A stretch of DNA of 64,000 bases, taken from the NCBI GenBank assembly GCA_022457155.1, contig JAJGOT010000208.1, positions 1,198,001-1,262,000 on the forward strand, in the 5' to 3' direction. Every line of letters starts with the position of its first letter. Positions within the stretch are counted from its first letter, which is position 1. Shown piece by piece: positions 13,301-20,028 of this stretch. Under the pieces are notes generated by a model. That model had not been told where the DNA came from. It was given only the letters and a program-made list of their open reading frames with translations, and ran no database searches. The DNA is from Cladopsammia gracilis. Lineage: Eukaryota; Cnidaria; Anthozoa; Scleractinia; Dendrophylliidae. A program made the translations under genes and the position numbers.

Positions 13301-15830
13301 TGTTTTGATTGAAGGAGAACCTGGCATGGGTAAAACCACGTACTCTCAGAAGCTGGCGTATGACTGGGCAACTAAACAAGATGAATGGGACGAATCGTTT
13401 CCAGCGATTGAAGTGCTGATCTTTCTCCGATGCTATGACATTAAATCTAGCATCTGGGACGCTATTGATGATCAAATTCTCCCAGACGATGTTAACAAAG
13501 AAGCGAAAGAGAATTTCATCAAATTCATCCAAGAAAATCAGTCTAAAGTTTTGTTGGTGCTTGATGGATTGGATGAAGCGGACCCAAGTAAGCTAGCCAT
13601 GTACAATAAACTGGTTGAGAGTAAAGACCTCCCAGGTTGTCACATTGTTATTACATCTCGTCATGAGGTTGGGAAAAAAGTTAGGCGATACTGTGACACA
13701 CTGTGGGATATTGTAGGATTCACCGAAGAGGATGCGAAGAACTTTATCAGAAAGTATTTTCAAGGCATGGAACACTTGGCAGATAAGCTTATCAAAAAGC
13801 TTTGGCCTAGTCCTTATCATCAATCCTGTCCAACTGAAAAGTTAGGCGAGATGACAAATAATCCACTAAATACAGCTTTACTCTGTATCCTTTTTGAGGA
13901 TTTCGATGGTGTTCTGCCAACGAACAGAACTGAATTATACATTGAAATCGTCCTCTGTGTTTTGAGAAGATACGAAAAAAAGAATGGCTTATCATGCAGC
14001 GGTGAAAACCTAATTTCAGTTTATAGGACAGAACTATTACTTCTTGGTAACTTGGCTTTAGAATCTCTTCTTAAAGGAGAGTATTATTTCGAAAGTCATG
14101 AAGAGAGCTTCAAATCTACTGTTCCACTTAAGTTTGGATTTTTGTCCATTCAACCTGCCAGCACTAAGAGGAGACCCTGCATGCGTTGTGCATTTTTACA
14201 CAAAAGCTTTCAAGAATTTTTTGCTGGATTTTATCTTGCATTCCAGATTCTGGACAAAGAAATTAGCTGTGCCTCAGTTATGACCAATGAATTGTATTTG
14301 TATGAAATGAATCAGGTATTTTCCTACATGAGTGGAATCATAGCTTTACAATCCGAGGAAACTGTATTGTCTCTTGTAAATAGTATCACTGCACATATTA
14401 ATTTGCTAGTTCGTAGTTCTGAAGATAAAGCCAAATTATGTATGAAGTTGGCTTTCAAGTTTGTGTGGGAGTGCTCAACCTTAAAGAAAAACCTTGAGCC
14501 TCAGTTAGTTGATAATCTAGGTAAGCACCTTGATCTGTCCTCTCTGACTAACTTGGATTTGTATGGGAACGGTATTGGTACTGTCGGTGCTTCTTGTATT
14601 TCCCAGGCCCTAACAGTAAATTCCTCCCTGACTAATTTAGACTTGTGTGAGAACAGTATAGGTCCTGCTGGTGCTTCTTCAGTTTCCCAGGCTCTCGCAA
14701 CAAACTCCTCTCTCACTAATTTGAATTTGAGTTGGAACGGGATTGGTGACGACGGTGCTTCGTTTCTTTCCAAGGCCATCAAAGCAAGCTCCTCTCTGAC
14801 TCATTTGGATTTGAGAAACAATGGAATTGGTGCAGCTGGTGTTTCTTGTATTTTCCAGGCCCTTGCAGCAAACTCCTCCTTGACTAATTTGGATTTGAGT
14901 TATAACAGTATTAGTGGTGATGGTGTTTCTTGTCTTTCCCAGGCCCTCTCAGCAAACTCCTCCCTGACTAATTTGGATTTAAGTTACAACAGTATTGGTG
15001 TTGATGGTGCATTTTTTCTTTCCCAGGCACTCACAGCAAACTCCTCCCTGGCTCATTTGAATTTAAGAAATAACAGCATTGGTGTTGATGGTGCTTCTTC
15101 TCTTTCCAACGCCCTCACAGCAAACTCCTCCCTGACAAACTTGGATCTGAGTGAAAACACGATTGGTGATGATGGTGCCTCTTTTCTTTCAAAGGCTCTC
15201 TCAGCAAACTCCCTCCTGACTAACTTGAATTTGAGGAAAAACAGTATTCGTGTTGCTGGTGCTTCTATTCTTTCCCAGGCCCTCGCGGCAAACTCCTTTC
15301 TGACTTATTTGGATTTAGGGATGAACAGCATTGGTAGTGTTGGTGCTTCTTCTCTTTCCCAGGCCCTTAAGACAAACTGTTCTCTGACTAATTTGGATTT
15401 GCGTTGTAACAGTATTGATGATGATGGTGTTTTTTCACTTTCCAAGGCCCTCACAGCAAACTCTTCCTTGACTAATTTGGATTTGAGAGGGAACAGTATT
15501 GGTGATGACGGTGCTTCTTTTCTTTCCAATGCCCTGGCAGCAAACTCCTCCCTGACTTATTTGAATTTGAGCTGGAACAGTATTGGTATTGCTGGTGCTT
15601 CTTTTCTTTCCAAGGCCCTCACAGCAAACTCCTCTCTAACTAATTTGAATTTAAGAGGGAACAGTATTGGTGCTGATGGTGCTTCCTCTCTTTCCAAGGC
15701 CCTCTTAGCCAACTCCTCCCTGACTAATTTGAATTTAAGGGGGAACAGTATTGGTGCTAAGGGTGTTTTGGTTTTGTCCGAGGCCCTTAAGATAAATAAA
15801 ACAGTGAATGTACGTTATGATAAGGATTAA
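115..15830 (+). CDS. GT4 glycosyltransferase-NACHT-LRR receptor (NLR), whole gene, 5 exons
   Basis: Likely a cytosolic innate immune receptor. Seen: exons 115-1303, 4012-4107, 4896-4970 (or 4893-4970), 9344-9439 and 13072-15830, each flanked by GT/AG. Every junction is phase 1, so the 4,215-nt reading frame is unbroken and encodes 1404 residues. Order: GT4 glycosyltransferase (about 1-396), serine-rich linker made of three related cassettes (about 397-485), NACHT with Walker A GEPGMGKTT (567-575) and Walker B LLVLDGLDE (646-654), a helical segment ending in FLHKSFQEFF (860-869), then 15 LRRs of 28 residues (about 975-1395). Known of the family: NACHT drives ATP-dependent oligomerisation, LRRs sense, and the N-terminus signals. 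Inferred: the glycosyltransferase is the effector. I recall coral NLR surveys describing GT-NACHT fusions. An alternative is two adjacent genes, but the shared phase and linker exons argue against it. Confidence 0.88.
1406..2542. mobile_element. Hairpin MITE interrupted by a second transposon
   Basis: The outer element has ends TATGTTGTGGTTCAAATTTT and its inverse (AAATTTGAACCACGACATA). Its core is a palindrome around 1434-1485 (TTTTCCTTTGTCTCAGATT facing its complement). It is split at a TA by the 1,016-bp element at 1494-2509. An uninterrupted relative at 21791-21957 shows the empty site. Confidence 0.75.
1494..2509. mobile_element. 1,016-bp TIR transposon, non-autonomous, TA target duplication
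   Basis: Terminal inverted repeats of about 105 bp (1494-1598 and 2405-2509) start CAGCCAAATTCGTTGTATCG and differ at only about three positions, so the copy is fairly young. TA is duplicated at 1492-1493 and 2510-2511. The interior has no open frame of note, so it depends on a transposase elsewhere. TA duplication suggests the Tc1/mariner-like group, but the family is not identified. Confidence 0.82.
2510..4011. other. Remainder of NLR intron 1
   Basis: AT-rich non-coding sequence. It contains a short near-duplicate TTATATAGTGC(G/A)GCCT at about 3252 and 3273 and no credible exon or large element. A near-consensus RFX-type X-box (GTTGCCATGGTAGC) lies at about 3616 and is probably coincidental. 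Confidence 0.4.
4012..4107 (+). CDS. NLR exon 2: linker cassette 1
   Basis: A 96-nt exon between a pyrimidine-rich acceptor (tttttaacag) and donor CAG|GTACAT, phase 1 at both ends. It encodes a low-complexity polar linker containing SSDGQSSAQ and ending EDMTEHCA. Exons 3 and 4 share the SSD-x-Q-x-S-x-Q core and the MTEH end, so the three are probably duplicates of one cassette. No domain is recognised; it probably acts as a flexible tether between the enzyme and NACHT domains. Confidence 0.8.
4896..4970 (+). CDS. NLR exon 3: linker cassette 2
   Basis: A 75-nt exon, phase 1 at both ends, encoding a shortened cassette with SSDAQGSTQ and ending LTEHHA. The acceptor reads ttcagcag, a NAGNAG tandem site, so a 78-nt form starting at 4893 would add one alanine without shifting frame. 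The donor is GCAG|GTACCC. Compared with cassettes 1 and 3 it lacks about seven middle residues. Confidence 0.78.
5681..6010 (+). repeat. Diverged direct repeat pair, NLR intron 3
   Basis: Two copies of roughly 95 bp (about 5681-5780 and 5911-6010) share TTTTCATRCAGARAAGTAT, ATATATACTTTTGTTT and CAATCATTATTAAACTTG-like segments. An (AT)n run precedes the first at 5637-5657. No coding capacity is seen. Confidence 0.55.
6655..6800. repeat. Nested palindromes built on GGGTTAAATTTAACCC
   Basis: Repeated TTAA-centred words and an inverted pair, CCTCCTAGCTAGGTGGGTTA against CCCACCTAGCTAGGAGGGTT, form overlapping hairpins. It is probably a compact foldback element; its ends are unclear. Confidence 0.6.
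7221..7792. mobile_element. Foldback element with GGTGTCACACAGTCG termini
   Basis: Ends are inverted copies (GGTGTCACACAGTCG at the left, CGACTGTGTGACACC at the right). The interior repeats short words such as CTCGTG, TCGTGAG and GCTCTTGA in both orientations. It is non-coding and belongs to the word-repeat foldback group seen across this window. Confidence 0.65.
7803..8123. mobile_element. Second foldback element abutting the first
   Basis: Ends are CTATCACACC and GGTGTGATAG. The interior is dense in GTCGTGG, GTCGGGA and GATCGGGA words. It sits 10 bp from the preceding element and looks like a separate insertion of the same design. Confidence 0.55.
8873..9052. mobile_element. 180-bp near-perfect hairpin MITE
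   Basis: Two arms of about 85 bp (TATTCTCTATTTTCGAATTG and its complement; both contain GCAAAATTTGGGGGGCAAAC or its inverse) are separated by only a few bases around 8960. Its near-perfect pairing suggests a young copy. Confidence 0.85.
9344..9439 (+). CDS. NLR exon 4: linker cassette 3
   Basis: A 96-nt exon, phase 1 at both ends, following acceptor gaacag and ending at donor TCAG|GTATCC. It encodes SSDGQSSTQ and the terminal DMTEHHS, closest to cassette 1 in length and layout. It lies 3.6 kb before the NACHT exon and is separated from cassette 2 by 4.4 kb of transposon-rich intron. Confidence 0.8.
9560..9781. mobile_element. Foldback MITE, NLR intron 4
   Basis: Inverted ends contain CATCTCTTATTTTTCTTTTA on the left and its complement TAAAAGAAAAATAAGAGATG on the right. 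A second inner inverted pair surrounds AAAACAGATCC. The central ORF-like stretches are products of the palindrome. Confidence 0.7.
10720..10747 (-). ncRNA. Hammerhead-like motif of the Penelope-type element
   Basis: Read on the minus strand, CCTGAAGAAGGC, a 6-nt loop and GCCGAAACG follow the GIY-YIG stop codon by about 120 nt. CUGANGA and GAAAC flanking a GGC/GCC stem resemble a hammerhead core, which is known in Penelope-like elements. One extra unpaired A in stem II departs from the consensus, so activity is uncertain. Confidence 0.4.
10864..11691 (-). CDS. GIY-YIG endonuclease ORF of a Penelope-like retroelement (partial)
   Basis: A 275-codon open frame inside NLR intron 4, antisense to the host gene. 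The C-terminal half has a cysteine cluster (C-G-K-x-D-C-P-V-C, then further C residues) followed by a GIY-YIG-like core in which YIIRC stands for the first motif and VYHGETGRTLYSRLTEH carries the Y-x-G-x-T and R-x-x-E-H positions. This Zn-cluster plus GIY-YIG arrangement is known in Penelope-like elements. The reverse transcriptase that should precede it is absent, so the copy is 5'-truncated or a separate nuclease-only family. The frame is intact, suggesting recent arrival. Confidence 0.65.
   Translation of the reverse strand: MSHSLYWIFIPRSLLSYSNFNLSLRHWDRRIEMDKAGERPLHREKNWRHEERRAEKEMKTKTWYAGKTRDDVYDTFPIFCPATPKSSPATIWRKIAADVTEQSNGRVKPKIVEQGGTPIKNILCMKSPAETNECGKVDCPVCLSGKSKKKNCMKVTQGGAGYIIRCVTCRDRQVKAVYHGETGRTLYSRLTEHKKGHQKKVENNPLYKHDQEAHDGDTAEYSYEPMAFFRDPLTRQINEGVRINSSLGIYTLMNSKAEFRQGSVPRVEVVRGLCD
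11630..12256. repeat. 110-bp inverted repeat arms with 406-bp spacer
   Basis: Arms at about 11630-11741 and 12148-12256 are near-perfect inverses (for example CACGAGCGCTCGGTGACAAA facing TTTGTCACCGAGCGCTCGTG). The left arm covers the start of the GIY-YIG ORF. The layout could be a terminal inverted structure of the Penelope element, which often has inverted pseudo-LTRs, or a foldback next to it. Confidence 0.7.
11808..11933 (+). CDS. Small basic ORF (41 aa) in the inverted-repeat spacer
   Basis: ATG 11808 to TAA 11931, encoding a strongly basic peptide starting MVRTRRQNSKFNRRDALKK. Not recognised. Its position between the arms suggests the broken N-terminus of a transposon-encoded DNA- or RNA-binding protein; the sequence after the stop shows no continuation. 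Confidence 0.25.
   Translation: MVRTRRQNSKFNRRDALKKAREKRWIGRPPISDPPEKAGRN
13072..15830 (+). CDS. NLR exon 5: NACHT domain and 15 leucine-rich repeats
   Basis: This is a 2,759-nt terminal exon after a long T-rich acceptor (ttttttctcag). The joined codon (G+AT) restores aspartate. About 80 residues lead into the NACHT P-loop (13314-13340). Walker B with the extended DGLDEAD lies at 13551-13583, and the sensor-1-like ITSRHE follows. The helical C-terminal part of NACHT carries the NLR-typical F-x-H-x-S-x-Q-E-F motif. Fifteen LRRs of 28 residues follow, of the ribonuclease-inhibitor type with consensus L-x-L-x-x-N-x-I-G-x-x-G-A-x-x-L-x-x-A-L. Stop TAA is at 15828. An LRR array in one exon, rather than one repeat per exon, fits recent tandem amplification. 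Confidence 0.93.
14538..15800 (+). repeat. 84-bp tandem repeat encoding the LRR array
   Basis: Fifteen in-frame copies of an 84-bp unit. Hallmarks are the recurring segments TCCTCCCTGACTAATTTG and TCCCAGGCCCTC. Adjacent units are very alike in DNA, while the codons for the variable beta-strand and loop positions (for example SYN, RGN, RNN, SWN, SEN) differ. Homogenisation with variable sensing positions fits gene conversion or unequal crossing-over. Confidence 0.9.
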
Positions 15831-15976
15831 GGTTTCGCTAGTTAACTACGTTATTTGTAATTTGGAGCTTTTTACTAATTTTAGCGTTAGTTACGTGTAG
15901 GTGAAGAAAAACAACGAGAGTTCGTTGTTGTTTTTTTTTTTGTGAAAAGGCTGTAAATATTATGTTAACTTTCAGT

Positions 15977-16511
15977 ATTAAATCAAGAATTAAAACACGG
16001 TTAAGGAATCATTCCTTTTAACTATTTGGTTAGTCTGTCGGTAAACTTTGTATTGCTTAAGAGTTAAGTGACAACTACTGATTGAACATTGAGTATAATT
16101 AGCCGCTGTAGTTGTTTATTACGGCAAAAGTTGTCCATTAGTCCATTAGCGATTTCTGCAGTTATGTTCAAAGATAAGCCTAGTAATAGGCCATTTGCAC
16201 GATGACGTCATTTGACTACTACTACTACCAGAATCCTTCAGTTTTTGTTTTGTAATGCAAATTAGGGCTATTGTTATTTAAACCGCACTGGGATTACAAA
16301 ATTTAAATAAGAAAGGAAAAACGAAATGAATTCTGGTAGTAGTAGTCAAATGACGTCATCGTGCAAATGACCTATTTAGCGAGCCAATCATGTGTCACTC
16401 GTTGTTTATCTTTAAATTAATGGTTGTGTAATCTAATCAGATGCGGTGTTTTTAAAGGAGAGAATCGAGCCAGATTGCTGTGAGAACTAAGAGATCGTGT
16501 TTGTGAATAAA
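15977..16511 (+). terminator. Candidate poly(A) signals of the NLR gene
   Basis: ATTAAA variants occur at 15977 and 15989, 150-160 nt after the stop; a canonical AATAAA is at 16506. Use of the distal one would place the MITE at 16189-16372 inside the 3'UTR. No transcript data are available to choose. Confidence 0.45.
16189..16372. mobile_element. CRE-bearing MITE, copy 1
   Basis: A 184-bp hairpin flanked by TA on both sides. Ends are GGCCATTTGCACGATGACGT and the near inverse. Each arm contains the palindromic CRE core TGACGTCA. A second copy is at 57792-57973; the interior (GGGCTATTGTTATTTAAACC) is nearly identical. It lies downstream of the NLR stop. Confidence 0.85.
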
Positions 16512-19260
16512 ACCGTAAAAAGAAAAGGAAACTATCTTTGACTTGTTGGGAATACTGTTTAGGGGAGGCAAACAATTCTCCAAAATACTCGGTATTCTTT
16601 CGATTTTTAAAATTTTCATTCGCATTTTCTTTCTTTATAATCTCTGCAAGTACTTCCGTGGCTTGTCCTGGAGCGAGGCTTTCGAGAGCCAGTTCAACGA
16701 CCTTTTTTCCCTTCCCCCTGTAGTATTTTCATGTACTTGGTGCAGTTTCTTTCCAAGGAATGCTCAACTGTCGAACCACAGGCATCACCATACCACGTAC
16801 TCTGGGAGTTGAGCGGATAAAATCGTTCAACGTTCTCAATACAAGACGAGGAATAGCACACCATTCTTGTGACATGTCCTCCTCTGGCAACGAGTCGATG
16901 AAATCAAGGCATGCGTCGTGTTCTCTCATTCAACCTTAGAAAATAGAATGGAATGCAGATTTTTAGTATGAGTTTCATGCCGGTATGACTTTCGTACCGG
17001 TATGAAGTCATACTGCTTTTACATGAAGGGACTGCGAAGGGACACTTCATACCGATAGACATCACGTATTGCCAAAAACAAGTATTGTAACATAGCTAGG
17101 AAATTCGCCCAATCTAATTCAATAGCACGAGCGTGTATCCATAGCAAGATGGATGCACGCCCGTGCGTATATAAAACTTTTTATCATAGAAATGACGTGT
17201 GTTAATGCCACTGAGCATGAATTTTCTCGCTCACTTATTTGCTCACTCCTTTTCAACGCGTTTTAAATGGAGAACAACATCGTAAATACCTGGGTGGAAA
17301 CAAAAAACTACACAAATCAAACCTCAAGTGTTAATTTATTGCAATTGACTGAATGAAAATGTCAAAAAACTTAGCATGTTAATGTTAGTTTTTTTTATCG
17401 TGGCGGCGCGATGTTTACTGACAAGTTTGCTCGTGACCGCGCTACGCTAAAATTTCACAAACCGAGGTATTGTACGGAAATTATACCTATTATAAAACGA
17501 CAAACAACATGAAATACAGCAGTAAAATGGCAGAGAATCGTGTCTGTAAAGACTTGAATTCTGAATTGGAAAACAAACTGAACAAGCATGCGACTGAACA
17601 GAGCGGAAAGCTATCCGATTTGGAAAAACTACAGTCAAGTCAGTCTTACAAAAATTAATACATTTTGACAAAAGTTAACGTTAAAAAAACGTTACCCGCA
17701 CTCAATGTAGCTTTTTAGTCTCTTCCTTTAGCACCCAGCTTTCCAGAAAATTAAGTTCACAAGTTTAAGCGAGTAGAATTGTTCTTCAAGTTGTTGTTGT
17801 TTTGTCATGGACCATTCGCTAAAGAACCCGCATCTTTAGTCCACACATTTCAAGTCCAACGTCAATCCATAGCATAAGTTGTTCTCTCTTCAATTAACAA
17901 CGGCTTTTGGGCTGCACTGCGACTCTCCGTTTCAGTTCAACCATTTCTCCAACGAGGAAAAATATTGTTTCATGATTATGGCCAGGAGCTTGCTTTTGCT
18001 TACTTTATTATCTTGAAATTGGAAGAAACCATCGCCAAAAGAATAGAAGCAAAGAAAAATTAACTAAACAGACAAAATAACGGTTACATAAGTCACTAGA
18101 GAAAATTACACAAGAATGGCAAGTTTGATTTCTTGACTGTCTGTCAATAAATCAAATTTCATGAACTGTAATCCACTTCAATCCTAGCAATCCCGTACTT
18201 TATAACTCTTTATCTCCAAACTACTACTTTCGTTTTGTTCTCATTTCCAAAGCCATCTGGTCCTCTTAGCTGTCGGAGCCTGAGCTGAAGCTATGGTGGC
18301 TTAAAAGGAATGGGTGGCTCTGTTAGTGTAGATGATAATGCAATGCTCCTAGTGGGAGGAGACAGGGGGTTTTGAACTTACTGGACCCTTTACACTCCAT
18401 TAGTGTCCCTTTGTCACTCCTACCTTTTTGCACTTTTTCATTCTTGCATTGCTGTGAAATGCTGCAGGGGTGGCTGGAAAAAAGCCCTAAGTGACTTCTG
18501 ATAAACTGCTAGATTCTCATTCCAAATTGCCTTTTATTCCCTTGTGAAACACAGGGAGAATTTGACGTTACATCAAAAGTCACTTAGGGCCTTATTCCGC
18601 GCACGGCCAATTTGGTAACAAAGCATTCCGGTTATACTAATATCCCTTCCTAAATAGAAGCACACCACAGCCTTTACAAAACGTTCCACCAAATTAACTA
18701 AAACAATAGTTCTTTGTCACAATATTTTTAATTTTGCTTGGCAGCCGGAAAACCCATACAAAGTTGTATAAGCCCAGTGCTATGGTATATTAGGCAATAT
18801 TTCAATTTTGTTGCTGTTTTTTGCCATCATGATAATTATGTGAAGCAGGATTTTCAATAATTATTATTGAATTTAGCCTGCTTCCTATCATCGACCGTTC
18901 TGCTTCCTTTAGAGTTCTTATTGGTTCCTGGCACTGCATAGGCTGTCTGGAGCCTTTACTTTTTTGACATGATAACAAAAAGATTCCCAGCCGTTGGGAA
19001 GTCCGTTTTGCAGCGTTTTGCAGAAGAAAACCATAAATATTTGTGCGATGACTGGAGCAAAATAAAACAGAAACTGTTTAAAAACAAATCTAGGCTGTAG
19101 TTCCAATCATCTCTTCCAATTTATTCAAATAAATCAAGGGCACAAAGTGCCGATTTTTCATAGCTGGACTTTTACAACAATTCCCAAACACTCGTTCCCA
19201 GGGTCTCTCTGGGTTGCCGGCCCTGCAGCCATTATGCGCCATCAGTCCTATTCGTCAGCA
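16512..19260. other. Intergenic region between the NLR and CCDC150
   Basis: Nothing here can be assigned to a gene. There is an unrecognised minus-strand open stretch at 16729-16929, palindromic words around 16975-17060 (TACCGGTATGA), an inverted pair CCCTAAGTGACTT / AAGTCACTTAGGG at about 18492-18592, and a short AT-rich hairpin at about 18840-18892. Confidence 0.4.
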
Positions 19261-19284
19261 GACCTAGATATCTCAGGTGAAATG

Positions 19285-19425
19285 TGATTGGCTAACTGCA
19301 GCAGACTTGGAGGAAATTCGAAAATGGCGGACTACAGGCAATGTTGAAAACAAATATGCAAAAACTGCAAAATAAATGACAATGGTTTGCAATTTTATCA
19401 TAGAAGGATAATTTCCGGTGACAAA
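19285..19425 (+). promoter_or_regulatory. CCDC150 promoter and 5' leader
   Basis: An inverted CCAAT box (ATTGG, 19287-19291) precedes AAAATGGCGGAC at 19321-19332, a YY1-type element common just at the start of broadly expressed genes. Its ATG (19324) opens an 8-codon upstream ORF ending TGA at 19345-19347, before the main ATG at 19426. No TATA box is evident. Confidence 0.45.
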
Positions 19426-20028
19426 ATGAGTCGAAGAGTTATTTCTCCGACGTTGCAAGGGAGTTCTTCGCCGCAACACACCTTTGAGGTGATGCAACGG
19501 CGTTTGGAAATGGCCGAAGAAGAAACGAAGAAATTGGTCGATCAACTTGCTGAATATGGCTTCAGTAAAGATCGCACTGACAATCTTGAAAGTAATAGCA
19601 GTGGAAGGATAGAACCAGTTCAACCATTTAAAGCTTCGGGAACGATTAGCCCTCAGATGGAGATCTTACAGCGAAACTACGAGCTAATGGTGTCAAGAGT
19701 TTGTCGCGCTGAAAGCACAATTCAGTCGTTAAAACTAGCGATGTGTAGTCTGGAAGCCGAGAAAAATCTCGCTACGATAGATAACGAGCCAGACGTAGCT
19801 ACGTTACCCAAAGACACTTATGAAAACGAAATTAAAAAGCTTAAAAAGGATGCACAGCGTTTTAAAAAGGAGTTGCAAATTTGTGAAGACGGCCGTAAGG
19901 AAGCCCAAGATATGGTGAGACGTCTCGCCTCAGAACTGGATAAATCTTCACAAAATAGTGAAGAGAGTAGACTGAAAACGGAAGAGCTTAAACTGTCAAA
20001 ACAAAAATTGAGCAAGAAAATGAACGAA
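19426..20028 (+). CDS. CCDC150: CCDC150 exon 1
   Basis: 201 codons, phase 0 exit at donor GAA|GTAAGT. It starts MSRRVISPTLQ; the coiled coil begins at about residue 19 and resumes at about 75 after a serine/proline-rich gap. An in-frame non-ATG extension upstream to 19387 is not needed, since ATG 19426 has an acceptable context (AAAATGA). Confidence 0.85.

Noticed and set aside
13197..15529. Several minus-strand open frames opposite the NACHT-LRR exon
   Set aside because: They are shadows of the coding strand; those under the LRR array are periodic only because the array is.
16729..16929. Minus-strand 66-codon frame with plausible amino-acid composition
   Set aside because: No recognised domain, no splice partners, not long enough to trust; possibly a decayed repeat.
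17470..17658. Plus-strand frame with a charged helical tail
   Set aside because: Looks like coiled coil, but it has no splice links to CCDC150 exon 1 and its start region is non-coding in character.
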